From: Salticus scenicus
Taxonomy: Eukaryota > Arthropoda > Arachnida > Araneae > Salticidae
Assembly: GCA_963930645.1 (NCBI GenBank)
Contig: OZ005651.1
Span: 327,822,527 to 327,886,526 of the forward strand
Reading direction: 5' to 3'
DNA length: 64,000 nt
This document shows positions 21,764 to 34,500 of the stretch, in pieces. The notes below the pieces were generated by a model that made no database searches, was not told the origin of the DNA, and saw only the letters and a program-made list of their open reading frames with translations. The first letter of the stretch is position 1. Every line of letters begins with the position of its first letter. The position numbers were made by a program, and so were the translations under genes.

Positions 21764-24269
21764 GCATAATCCTATATTTGTTTAATTCATCTCTTTGTAT
21801 AATACACGCGTTAAAATTGCTGTTTTAAGTAGCGTACTGAATTTTTTCAGTTAATTATGTAATATCTATTACTTCAAAGAAAAGTATGTTTAGAATCCTT
21901 CTACAGTCTACACACCATGATGTTAAATGTCTTCTATATCGAAAATGCAAAATATTTATTTCATCTCAAAAAATACGTTAAAAAAATTTCGTTTCATGCA
22001 TTTTTATATAGATTAATTGGTAAGATTCGCATTTACGTGTATAAAAAAGGCTTCTGGTATTTTGTGCTTTATAGAAAAAATAATGTGTTGTATTTGTATA
22101 TATATTTTATGCTAACTATGTAGGATAACAAATATATTTTACTGGCATTATCCAATAACCAAGAATAAAATAAAAGAAAATTTTACAGGTTTCCTTTGAA
22201 CGAGATTGTTTAAAAAATATTTCATTTTGTATATGTGACATAAGGAACAATTTGGTAAAAAAAAAATAATTATGGATAATGTTTTATTTTACATTTTATG
22301 CGCTATAGACATATTTGTGGAATTAAATAAAGTACAAATAAGTTTTCACAGATTTAAATAATTCATATTCGTAATCGTGGTATGTATTACATATGGGGTT
22401 TTTTTTTATTCTAATTTCAATTTAAAATAGTACATTATAGGATCACTATTGATCGACAAAAAATATAAGGAAAACAAATTCTGATGATTTTCCCTGCATC
22501 AAAGAAGAGGCATAAAATTTTACTTGAATTACACGTAATATTTTGTTGTTGTAAAAAAAGAATCAGATAAATAATTATTATATTATTTATATTATAAAAA
22601 ACATACAGAGAGATAAAAGATATATCGCGTATGGAACTAACTAACCATTACATTCCATTTACGCATAAGTAACTTTACTGTGTTGAAATATTTTAAATAA
22701 TATTCAAACAATTTACTTGCAACCCTTTCCTCGCACGTAAATGAAAAAAAATAATAATTTTCTTTAAACTGTATGATATTTTGCATAATAAGAATTATTT
22801 TCATATTACTTCATTTTACAACTATTTACAGTGTTTATAGTTTGTGTCAGTCATTTTTTTTTACGCTAACTAAATATTAATGATAGATTTTTTTTTTTTT
22901 CGTTTAACTTTTATTTTGTAAAACTACTTTCTTTCTTTCTAACTAGACGAGGACCTCTCGTTTAAAGTGGACGTTAATATAAGAAGTTTAGAAATTTTAA
23001 ACACTATCTTTCCGTTATCCTTGCTTTAATGTAATCCGTATTATATTTACTTTACCTGAAAGTTGATATTCAATTACCATACAACATTTATGAAAATTTT
23101 TGTTACTCATCTTCTCTCTTCTTTATGATAACAAAACATAATGAATCTAATTTAGCGTGAGTCGCTAAAGCCTGGTAGATTTGAATATAGAGAGAAAAGA
23201 TACATCAACCACGAAAAAGCTAAGTGAAACTATTTTTAAATGCTTTAAAAGAAATTTCATGTTATATAAATTTAATTTTACGTCCAATAACTTTGAAAAA
23301 TAAGAAATAAAAATAAAAATATTACAGTTACTTTAATTTTAAAGAGTAACATTTCTTGCACGTATTTTTTTTTTTTTTTTTTTTTAAGATATGTTGACAA
23401 AATTCAAAATTTGTGAAAACTAATGATTTAACATTTCATTTCTTTATATAACGTTTAAAAATAACAGTAAATTGTCTACACAAATAATTGAATATAAATT
23501 TTAATATTTTAAATTCTTTTAATTTCTACTTCATTGGCTTTATCTTTTCAGTGAATTATTAAATTATTTTTTGTTTCGAATATTCGAGTTATTTTTTAAT
23601 AATACTTCATTAAAAATTAATATACTTAATAAAAATTAACATATTTGAGAAAATCTCAGATAAATATTTTTCTTTTCTTTTTATTTCGACAGTTTAGCCA
23701 TATGTCGAAAACTGGAAAATATTAGCTATAGCTAACCTTTGTTTCAAAAAACAAGTATGTTGTGGCTACCACAAAACTTTTTTCTACATTTTCCTATACG
23801 AATTCACACAGTACAAATTATATATTAAAATTATTATTTATTATATTTTTATTATAAGTGCAAAAGATTTCCCGCTTGGAGAAGTATAACATTAAATAAC
23901 CAAAGAAAATCAGCTTTGTGCACTTCTGACAGCATCTTAAACAATACTTTTAATTTTTGTTTTTGTTAAAATTGAAAATAATCGATAATTTTGTTTCAAA
24001 TTTTCTTACATCTACAGGTCAAGCATTCTTTTAAAAGCTACTATTGAGTTCTTTTCAAAAGTACCCATTTTAAAAATTTACACACCCCGAAGATAATCCC
24101 CACCCCCAGCTAGGGGCAGATGCGATGCTCTTACATATACATATACTTTTTCAAAATTGTCTATGACTATTATAAATAGTTACTTTTACTTCCGTAATTA
24201 TTTATTAAAAATAATTCGCATTATGAAAATTTTCCTGCACTGCCATATTAAAAATTTAGAAAAACGGGA
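21764..24269. other. AT-rich non-coding stretch
   Basis: Homopolymer runs at about 22888-22900 and 23366-23387. A GC-richer patch, CCCCACCCCCAGCTAGGGGC, lies near 24098-24117. No coding frame is supportable. Confidence 0.55.
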
Positions 24270-24546
24270 TGGCAATTCCACTAGTTGGGCGGTTTTCACC
24301 AAAAGCTGATAGGCATGATTTTATATGTCAAGTGCATGTAAATTGTATGACATTTTGTGTAGTAGTTATTCATATACAGTTGACACAAAACTTTTGTCAC
24401 ACTCAGACAGACGGACAAATATCTAAAAATTGTCAAATTGTGTTCTGGAAAATCCCAAAACATGCAAATCCATCAAAAACAGAAAGTCGAAAACTTTTGC
24501 GCAACCAATACTTTCTTTCTTTTTTTTTTGAATATAGAAGAAAGTA
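24270..24546 (+). mobile_element. HINE-like family 3, 3' portion
   Basis: A short CAGACAGACGGACA microsatellite (24404-24417) is followed by ~90 bp of unique sequence and a terminal hairpin: TACTTTCTT (24509-24517) pairs perfectly with AAGAAAGTA (24538-24546). The order and the ACTTTC stem resemble families 1 and 2, but the rest is different. The 5' limit is unclear. The 92-codon plus-strand frame spanning it is judged accidental. Confidence 0.5.
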
Positions 24547-25170
24547 ATAAATTAAGAGTAGTTTAAATTGGGTGAAAATAAATTATTTCCATATAACAAA
24601 AATAAAAGTTAAGCATTTATAAAAGAATTAGCTATGACAGTTTAATTTACGAATACATTGTAAACCATTTATAAAATAGGAAAAGCCTGCAGAATAACTT
24701 ATTGTAAATCAGAAATACATTGTTACACTCGCTCTTGAAAAAATGAATGAATTTATATGCCAGAATTTAACATGTATAATATAGAAGTGTTTAATATACG
24801 GAGATAAATATTTAGATTAAGAATATTTACTGTCGTAATAGTCTTATTTGTACGAAACAACATTTTCTATTTTAATATGTATGTTTTTTTGAAAAAGTGA
24901 CTAAAATATCAGCTTATAAAAAAAAAAAAAAAAAATCGAATTATTGTACAATATTATTCAGTCATGTAAAACGGAATTCTAGAACAACTTACAAGGTAAG
25001 TATGAATCAGTAAAATTGCTATTGAAACCAAACCAAGCTTAAATTAAAGGCTATGGTAGAAAAATAGGGTAGAATACAAATTTGCTGCAACAATCCCCTA
25101 GAGGGCGAGATATAACCCACTAATTGTTTTAATTATTTCTATAAAAACAAACAAAACACGCATCGTAGTA

Positions 25171-25236
25171 AGAGCGGGAGGCGTAGTGGTAGCTTGACTT
25201 GTGACACGGAGATCCTAAGATTGAGTCCCCGCAAGT
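25171..25236 (+). other. tRNA-like pol III promoter segment, left arm
   Basis: An A-box-like AGGCGTAGTGG (25179-25189) and a B-box-like AGATTGAGTCC (25218-25228) are correctly spaced. GCGGG and CCCGC at the two edges could form a short acceptor-like stem. The cloverleaf is otherwise poor, so this is a tRNA relic and not a gene. Confidence 0.55.
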
Positions 25237-26225
25237 GCGTTTCGTTTTTTAATCTTTTATTTCAACTGAAATATTTATTTATTTATTTTATTTTTTTACA
25301 TTTTTATTTAAATTAAATTATTATTTTAAAAGACAATATTAATTATATTAAAAAAACGTCTTTTTAGCGCGGACAATTTAATATATTTTTACATTTTAAC
25401 TAATTTATTTATTTATTTACTAAATTAAAAGAAATTAATAAATTAACGGGAAATACGTTTATATTACATTCAGATAAAATTTTTTTAAAGATTTATGCTA
25501 GTGTTTTATGTAAATTATTAATTACTATTTTTATCGACGTCGTTAATAGCAGGAGTTAATCGTCTGCTCTCAATTGTATTATTATTCCTGCTACTTTTTG
25601 CATGAAATATCTGAATGAACAATAACTGCTGCTTAACTACTCGACGACGCATTTAACTTTTATTTCAAACATTTCATTAAACAACTGTCAACTTCGGTGG
25701 TGTTGGTAGAACTGGCAATAAAATTGAACACAATAACAAATTTTCTCAAAATTATTTCACTAATTTATAATTAGTTTACATCTCAAAAAATTCAAAATCT
25801 GGGTAAATATGAATTTTACAAATCTACTAATTTCGACGAAAAGCAAAATATTTAACAAAACGTTCATGATGAACAATAATTGACGGTGAACAAAATTGCA
25901 ATTCAAATAATTGTGATAAGTCTTCTTATGCTTCTTGTTCTCATTGTCAAAAATAACTTATGGTTTCATGAATTTTCTACTTTCAACCATAATTGTTAAA
26001 AATTAGAAACTATATTCGTAGTTTTAAACATGATTTTCTTTTTTATAAATAAATAAATAAAAACATATATTTCCTAAATTCATGGCCAAAACTTTATTAA
26101 TTAAAATACTCAAAAAAAAAAAATCTTCTTAACATAATAAATATTTTCTCTGAAATTAATAATTTAATTTAATTAAAAACGTAAAAAAAATATTTAAGCG
26201 AAATAAAAAATTTAAAATACGTGCG

Positions 26226-26294
26226 ACCTTGAAGGGACTCGATCTCAGGATCTCCATATCACAACTCAAGCACGCTACCACTGCTCCATCCACT
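26226..26294 (-). other. tRNA-like pol III promoter segment, right arm
   Basis: On the minus strand, GGAGCAGTGGTAGCG (26273-26287) corresponds to the A box and AGATCGAGTCC (26235-26245) to the B box. It is the inverted counterpart of the left-arm segment and keeps a better B box. Confidence 0.55.
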
Positions 26295-26445
26295 GTTACA
26301 AAGATGCGAGTTTTGTATAACTAAAACTATTACGTGTTGTTGCAGCAAATTTGCCCTATATCTTATGTTTTCGACCATGCTCTTTAATTCGAGCTTGATT
26401 TGGTTTCAATAGCAATTTTACTGATTCATTCTTCCCTTTTTAGTT

Positions 26446-27783
26446 GCAACGTATTACAAAGAACTGTTAAATTATAATATAATAATTTATTATACTTTAT
26501 GATAAATCCAACAAATCTAACCTAAATTACATTGTCTTAAAAAAAACGCATGTAGCTCTTATGGAGATAATGATAGTACCTGTATTTTGTGATGCAAAAA
26601 TGTTTACAAAATTTGAGAAGGATTACAATTAATTTACGTTATTGAGAAACGTATCATCACGTAATACATACGTTAAAAAACATCTTTTTTTATTGAATTT
26701 ATAAAATAATTCCTCAATAAAACTCTTTTAAATCACAGCTATACAGTTACAATTTTGCATGCATAATTTTAAACATTCGGATACTTATTGAAATCTATTG
26801 GATAAAACAATATAAAGTCTAACATATTATTTTAGTCATGTGACTTTGTTTTATTTAAATCATTATGCTTTGAAAAAATGCAGAAAATTTTATCAAACCT
26901 TCTTTAAATAAAAAGAACAAACGCAATATTTAAACAAAGGACTTTCTTTAACAAAATTTAACCATTTTGCTTAAACCTGTCCGTCTTGCTTAAAATCTTA
27001 CGTTGATTAGAGAAGCAATTAAACTAAGATTTTGATTAACATACAGTGCACTCTGATTTCGATTTATTAAAAAAAAAAAAAAAAAAGGAAAATATATGAA
27101 AATTTATAAAGATTCGTTTGTTCATAAAATAGAATTACGATTAACAAACCTTTTACAAATCATTTCTTTTGTGCATGAGACAACCTATATAAGACATTCA
27201 ACCCTGAGAAAAACATTAATATTGTAATGTGGTTAAAATAAATGCACTTTCAAGAAATATCCATTAATGATTTTCCAAATTTGGTATTAAAAATCTAATT
27301 TTTTTAAGAAGAAACAGTTTCAAAAACAGAAGTTGAAAATTTTATCCTGCAAAATATAAACGTTTGAGAAATCTTGAGATGCTATAATTCCTTCAACACC
27401 TGTGATCGACGCATATTTGTTTTCACTCATCTTAGGAAGTAGGTAAGAACAAATATTAATATTTTTTAATGTGAAAAGAAAAAAATCGTTCCTTTCAATT
27501 CCGCTTACGTTCAATAGTCAGTAGGTTTTACTCTATTTTTCTCAATCCTGGAAGTACTGTAAAGGAAGCTTAGAGATACATATATTCATAAAATTTTAAA
27601 TATTGATTTATATTAATACAGAATATTAACATTTTATGTATCATTTATTTTTATTAGTCTCACTTACGTAATTTCTTAAAAAGTTTTATATATTGACAGA
27701 TATTCGATGTCATAACACTCCAAATATGGGGAATAAACGCGAAAATTCGTAGCTTATTATAGAATTACGTGGTATACATACAA

Positions 27784-27825
<42 letters not shown>

Positions 27826-29675
27826 TGAAAACCTTTTCAAACATTGAATAAGATCAAACCAGAAAAAATACAAAAAAAGATTACGAATATCAAGCAACCT
27901 TAAATTGATGCAAATTCATTACGTTTTCAAGGGTATAGAATATATATATATATATATAAAAGATCTGCTGATTAGGTTGTAACTTCATATGTAATAGGAT
28001 GAAAAAGTTGTTCAATTTATGGTTCAGTATTAACGAAGTCTTAGAATAGAGTACGCAAGTTATTAACGAATTTTTGAAGCAAGCATTATCAGTGCACGGG
28101 ATTTTCATTAAACATTTTTTTTTCCTCTTACTGAATTGAATTTTTAAATATAGTTTTTTTTATACGCTTTAACGTACAATTGCTCTACATTAATAATGTG
28201 TTTATATTAAATACTTTTGTAGAATATTGCTTTTATTGTTTTTATTTACTTTTATTAAAAATAATTTTTGTTTTTTCTGTTTTTGATTAAGATTATTTTT
28301 GCGCGAGATGACAATCTACATATAACGAAGATAACTTGCAGAAATCGCAAAATTAATTTTAGATACGAAACTTCTCTGAAATAATAGTAAATAAATTATG
28401 CTTGTAATAAATTATAAATAGTAATTATGCCAGTTAAATACATATTAAAATTGTCATCTAATTGTTAAATATATTGTTTTACATCCCATTCATTAAATTC
28501 ATGAAAAAAGAAATGTCATACAAAAGAACTACACGCTTGTCCCAGATCGAGTCCTTTCCGACAAATTATTGTAAGTAGCGCTATGTAAGTTTTACCCTTC
28601 TTTAAAATAGTTTAAAATAGTTTTTAAAATACCCTTCTTTTAGTTATTACCCTTCTTTAAAATACATATTTACAGCATTTTAATTGGCACATTAATCTCT
28701 TTTTATTTTAAAATTCTTAATAGTTTTCTAAGTTAACATTAACATGATTTCTAAAAAAAACCTCATTTAATGTAAATATATAATTTTGTGTACAGACATG
28801 TTCATATAAGAAAATTATGTATTATTTAAGTTATTTTTTGTCTTGTTTCACAATTTTTTTTATATTATTATTATTATTATCCTTTTAAAATTCCGTATTT
28901 TTTTATCGCAGTGCTTTGAATGTACGAGAAAATAATATCTCATTATTTTGGCAGACATGGTTTTTGTTAGACATTAAAATGAATGTCATTTTCATAAAGA
29001 AAAAATATCACTAATTTCTTACAATATTAATACGGTATTTTATTCAAGTTAAATTACTTATACAATTTAGGACATGATATATTCTTGAAGACTTTTTCAG
29101 TTCACAAGTCAAAAAAGAAAAAGAGCAAAGAAATAAAGAATATCGGAATAAAAGTTTTAAAAAATATTTACCGGAGAAATTTAAATAAGCTTTTCAACTT
29201 ATGCAATAAGATTTGATATCACAAAATCTTAGCGCTTCAAACAAAGAATGTTAAAACGCCACACTGTGTATTAAGAGTATTTAAAAGCATTCAAGTATGT
29301 CTAATTAAAAGTATCTTATTCCAATAATTTCAATTTTGAGCTTAAATTAATAAATTGTACTTGTAATTTCGGCACTAAAAAAAACAATATTTACTTTTTA
29401 AAAGATACATAAAATTAAATACAGTTGATATCCTGAATACACACACTAAAATGCAGATTACTTTTTTAAATCCTTTTAAAGCGAAAACAAATGTTTGCTT
29501 AAATACAATATATCTAGCATTTTCTTCTTAATAAATATCCAGTTCAGTTATTTCTGATTATTTTAGTAATCTCAGTTATTAAAATTTCTACTTTTTTCCC
29601 TAATAATTAAATAAAATCATTATTTGAAAAATTTCAATTTTCTAAGGGAGTCAATTTATACGAATTATTACACAA
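26446..29675. other. AT-rich non-coding stretch
   Basis: Poly-A run at about 27068-27086; (CA)n then (TA)n at 27785-27826; (AT)n near 27942-27958; a short local repeat of CCCTTCTTTAAAATA around 28590-28665. No gene is recognisable on either strand. Confidence 0.6.
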
Positions 29676-30320
29676 ACAAGTTGTAATAATATTAATTTTT
29701 TTCTTTAAAATTCACTTTGAAACTGATAAAATCATATAAGGATCAGCATTATGAATATATCAATAAAAATAAACGAATTTTACAATTTCATGAAATTTTG
29801 TTACTGTAGCATTGTTGGCTCCACCAATGGCCGAGGTTCTGTTTTCGAAGCTGATAGATGGGAATTCAAAACCAGATCGTGAATAAATACAACAAGTTAC
29901 AGCAATATTAAACTTTTTCATTAAAATTCATATTGAAACTGCAAAAATCATACTAAGAGTAAGCATTATAAATATATCATTAAATAATATAGGAAATTTA
30001 CAGTCTCATGAAATTTTGTTACTCCAGCATTACCGGGTCCACCAACGACTGAGGTTTTGTTTTCTAAGCTGATAGACGGGAATTAAAGTCAGATCGCGAA
30101 TAGATAAAACAAGTTGTAGTAAAATTATATTTTTCCAATTAAAATTCTAATTGAAACTGCAAAAATCATATTAAGGATAAACATTATAAATATATCATTA
30201 AATAAGGAACGAATTTTACAACTTCATGAAATGTTATTACTCTAGCATTATCGGTCCCACCGGTGGCGGAAGTTCTAATTTATAAGTTGGTAGACAGGAA
30301 TTCAACACCAGGTCGCGTTC
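29676..30320 (+). repeat. Triplicated ~216-bp unit: SINE-B head plus 5' flank
   Basis: Three head-to-tail units start with ACAAGTT at 29676, 29892 and 30109 (spacings 216 and 217). Each contains TTGAAACTGCAAAAATCATA or a variant, TATATCA, TTCATGAAAT, and then the SINE-B tRNA-like head. Unit 1 keeps the best A-box region (TGGCCGAGGTTCTG). Only unit 3 runs on into a SINE body. Confidence 0.8.
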
Positions 30321-30460
30321 TTTGGCCTGTTCGTTTTTTTCTCTTGTTTTATTTATTTTTATTTTTTCGAAACTCACGTCAATACAGGGGTAGGACAGCT
30401 TATAAAGACCTCCACGGAAAGTATTCTCCCCAGGCCTAGGTACCTAACGCAGACAATTGG
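30252..30460 (+). mobile_element. SINE-B copy 2, plus strand
   Basis: The head GTGGCGGAAGTTCTAATTTA is followed by AGTTGGTAGACAGG, a body with TTTTTTCGAAACTCACG, and the 3' part ATAAAGACCTCCACGGAAAG. These match the minus-strand copy at 32335-32536 in the same order. A T-rich insertion (about 30336-30370) interrupts the body. Confidence 0.7.
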
Positions 30461-32334
30461 CCTCAATCCCAACACCAAAACCCCTGGCATTACTCGAGAT
30501 TACTTCAACCATATACAAAATTATAAATCCCTTTAAATTAACATCCATTAAAGAAAATTTTCGATATATCTCGATAATGCATTAAATCTAAAATTTTAAA
30601 ATTATCCTCTAAATAGATATTTATTGAATCAAAGTTAGTGATGCAATTTTCATATTTTAAATTATATAAACTATATATATATATATCATTCACTTCATGT
30701 TTAATTTTATATTTAATACATAGTATTAACTGTATCATGCATGCTGTAATACATCATGTGTGTTGTAATAATTCAATTGTTTTAATTGGCCAAATTTATA
30801 AAAATCAAATCTCAGGAAAAAAATTATTTTCAAATATCTCCTGAAATATATCACGAAATATTAATCGACACGGGCCGAAATGAGCCGTACGTTCCGATAT
30901 TTAGTTCCTTATTCATGACATTTATTAGTCAGTTTTATGAACAAAAAGAAATATTAATTTTTGTCGACACTAAATCCCATCGTATTTCGAATAGCCGACA
31001 GATTAATGGCGCGGATAGGAAAACTGCAGTATCAATATTTTAAGTAAAAAACATATTTCTTCTTCATGGAGTTAGTGACATTGTGATGTTTCGATGGAAA
31101 AGAGCTTTTCTTGACATCTATTTATCTTTCAACCCATACCTTTATAGATAATTCCTTCGGAAGCATGCTGTTATTCCATGATATAGCAGTAGTATAATTC
31201 AAAGTTTCTCAGTCTGAAATACAGAAATAAAAATGAGCTGTTAAACTGATATTTTGTTTGATGTGGAAGTATTTTATTCAATATCGAGCCTCAGCTCTCT
31301 GATTTGCTTTTATCTCCAAGACGCGTGTTTAGTTTCACACATTAAACATTGCAATAAAATGCATCGAAAAACTATGTTGAATGATGAACAATAATAAATA
31401 AAAACACTATAAATTTAAAAAATCTTTAACAATTTTTTCTGATCAGAGTAATTAGTTCCAACCTTTCGTCAGGCGAAACTAATAAGCACCAGCTTTAAAT
31501 TAAGTTTGTGCATATTGTTTTACGCCTGAAAAAGCTTCGTGCTTGACTATTTCAACGACGAAAACCTGTTGCGTATTTTTGCAATTTATGGTGTGTACTT
31601 CCATGTTATTACTACCCAATAAATCACTGTTCAAAAATAAAATTTATCAGTGCATCTTACAAGGAAAATAACAAAATTTGTATTTTATGAAAATATTGAA
31701 AATTATATTTTTATTTCATAAAGGTTTTAAACGTAATGAATGTAAAACAATTCATTCAAGGAATCGAAATTTACTGAAATATTTAATTGCATTTTAGTCA
31801 AGTAATTTTAGTTCTATTCATGATGTTCTAACGGTAACCTGCAAATTTTAATCATTTTGTCAGTTAGACTATTGGAGAGAAATAAAACATTTTTGCTAGT
31901 GTTTGGATACCTTTGTTACCTACTGTAGAAGTAAACAAATTTAAGAAACAGTAAATATTATGTGACAATTATTTCACGTTATAAAATTAAAAACCTACAT
32001 TACTTGGTTATTTTAATGAATTAGACAGGCGAACGAAGAATAAAAGTAAGCCAATTATATAAGTATCATATTATACCTCGTCTTCTACTGTATAGTTTAA
32101 ATATAAAAAATAAAAACTAATTTTTAGCACAGTTTTATATTTAATTCTTTATTTTCAGTATTTTAAAATTAACAAAATTGTACTTAAACACTTTTTTAGT
32201 TACTTAAAAGTAATTTTTAAAGATAAAAGCAATGAAAATTATGTATATCACCTTACCATAGTAATTAATAAAGATTTAGTGAAACACTGGGGTGGGAACA
32301 CTGGTCCTGAACACTGGGGTGGGAACTGAAACAC
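30461..32334. other. Non-coding stretch, partly less AT-rich
   Basis: About 30860-31035 is more complex and open in one frame, but has no recognisable domain, start context or splice structure. Just before the SINE, AACACTGGGGTGGGAA is repeated near 32284 and 32310. No supported gene. Confidence 0.5.
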
Positions 32335-32536
32335 TGGAACCTCCTTAGGGTCCAAGGCCCAAGGGGGAGTGCCTTCCGTGGAGGTCTTTCTAAGGGGTTC
32401 TAGCCCGTATTTACAACAGTTTCGGAGGAAACCACGGAAAACTCCGAACGGCTAGGCTGACGAGTGTGACCTGGGATCTAACCTGGCACCTCACGTCTAC
32501 CAGCTTTGATCGCAGAACCGCTCGGCCGCTGGGGAG
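32335..32536 (-). mobile_element. SINE-B copy 3, best preserved, minus strand
   Basis: On the minus strand: GGCCGAGCGGTTCTGCG (A box of Leu/Ser tRNA type), AAAGCTGGTAGACGTGAGG, B-box AGGTTAGATCC, then CCGTTCGGAGTTTTCCGTGG, a mid-body GGGCTAGAACCCCTTAG and a 3' part GACCTCCACGGAAGGCACTC. Both pol III boxes are present at normal spacing. This copy is the best guide to the family consensus. Confidence 0.8.
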
Positions 32537-33186
32537 CTTTAGTTAAGTGGCACTTTAGTGTACAATTGGTGTATATGAGTCAAAGAAGACATCAAAACCT
32601 TTAAAAAATGTAAACAACTATGTATTTTTTATATCGTTTGTACTTTTTCTAAGATTTATATTTTTCTCGAAGTAATACATAAATTAATTATAACACATAG
32701 GAACATTGGGAAAAATTCCAATGAAAAAAGTCGACACAACTCTATAAATTACTTTCTTGAACAAATACGATTGGTTACATGTAGCGTCTAATGCTAAACA
32801 TCTTTGACATTGATTACATCAATTCGATTTTATACGCTTTTTAACTTAGAAGTACTTTAAAGGGACATCAGTAGATAAAGGGTTAAAAACTTTTATTAAC
32901 ATTTTAAATTTAAAAAATCAGAATTATGTATGCGAATTATAAAACATAAATAAATGCGACATAGTTATAATGTTGAAATATATGTACCAGATATTAAGTG
33001 AAATTGATTATATATTTACATCACATATTAATAGTAGAAAGACAATGCCATATTATTTTACACACCCTCTTGTAATAAATTTAATATATTTACGTGTGAT
33101 CATGATGCATGCGATCAGGGATAATGAAGTGTTCAAGAATTTCAGCGTAACCCCGTTTAAAAACAAACGTGACTCATTTCACCCTA

Positions 33187-33217
<31 letters not shown>

Positions 33218-34414
33218 CTTTTTCGGGGTTTTTTCGGGCATTAGAATAAAATACCTTAGCTGAATATTTAAAAAGAAGAAAAAAAAAAAGACGAATTTCC
33301 TTATTAAAACATCAGCTTTGGTGTTTTTCTTTTCACAACTTCATGAATTCTTTAGGAAGGTATAAAACTAAGAAAAAAAAATCTCTCTTTACCTCCTTAA
33401 AATATTAAACAAAAGAGTAGCTTTTGTACAGATTTTTTGTTTAATTTTATGAGAAGTACATTAATGACAAATGAACGCATTTTTGCGATACAACGATAAT
33501 CCAAAAATAAAATTTCGATTTTTATGATTAAAAAAGTATTATTTAATTTCTAATGGTATAAACATCGAACAATTTTGTTTTGCTGTTTCTTTCTAAACAT
33601 TGATAAAGTAGTTTTAATCATTAAATAGTGATGTATAGGTGTTTATATATTTCAACATAACGGTACGACTAGAGATGTTTCCCTGCCTCTCCGCGAAATT
33701 CCAAAAATATGTCATATTATAGGATTCTGTGCTTTTTTTATTACAAAAGATTATAAAATTCCTTCTCAACTGAATGTAGATAAGATGGAATACTGTTGTA
33801 ATTCCCAACCGGTAACGGGGATTATTTTTAATTCCACGGATAATTTAAAGATTCAGTTGAAATTTTGCAATACAGAAAATATTTTACCTATGTAAGTATA
33901 CAAGAAAAAATGTAAGTATTCAAAACTATTTTAAAAAAAATTCAAGATTTATAAATTTATGTAAAATTTGCATTATATTTCTTTGGACAAAATTTATTGT
34001 AATAGTATCTTAAAATTTTCATTAACCATCTAACTTTGTTTAAACATGGAGTTTATATTAAAATGATAGTTTTAGATGCATCAAATTTAATATCAAATCA
34101 ATGTTAAAATTTAAAGAATGTATTGAAGCATTAAGTCGAATTGTCAACACCGCTCGTATCGCAGACATTTTCATAAAATCTTGCATTACTAGGAATATTA
34201 CTTTCCAATATTTGCACAATTATAATTTCATTGTATATAAGCATATTTTTAGCTTCCTTAATATGACCTATTTTAAAAAAGTGATTATTTACAATAAATT
34301 TTAAATAAAAGAAAATTGTGTTGAAATAAATAAATAAATAAAATAAATAAAGGACATCACTTTCTTCGACAAAGCGGTCTTGTACTCCCATTTTTACAGC
34401 CATTTAAGAATAGA

Positions 34415-34447
<33 letters not shown>

Positions 34448-34500
34448 CATTATTATTCCTTTCTAATTTATTTATATAATTAAATATCGCACATTTTTTC
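32537..34500. other. AT-rich non-coding stretch
   Basis: Poly-T run at 33189-33217, (AAAT)n near 34323-34350, (ATT)n at about 34407-34446. No gene is recognised. Confidence 0.6.

Larger units (their letters stand above)
24986..26445. mobile_element. ~1.45 kb foldback element with tRNA-like promoter in each arm
   Basis: The left arm (from about 24986, with TATGAATCAGTAAAATTGCT, ATTGAAACCAA, CAAATTTGCTGCAACAA) is matched in inverse order by the right arm (to about 26445). The pairing continues inward through the tRNA-like segments and past AAATTAAATTATT, giving arms of ~350 bp or more. The centre (about 25400-26050) is unpaired AT-rich sequence without a gene. No clear target duplication is visible. 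It could instead be two inverted SINE-bearing insertions, but similarity outside the tRNA-like part favours one inverted duplication. Confidence 0.65.

Noticed and set aside
25171..25236. Functional tRNA gene
   Set aside because: A and B boxes and a partial acceptor stem are present, but the anticodon and D arms do not pair well, and the segment is part of a longer inverted repeat.
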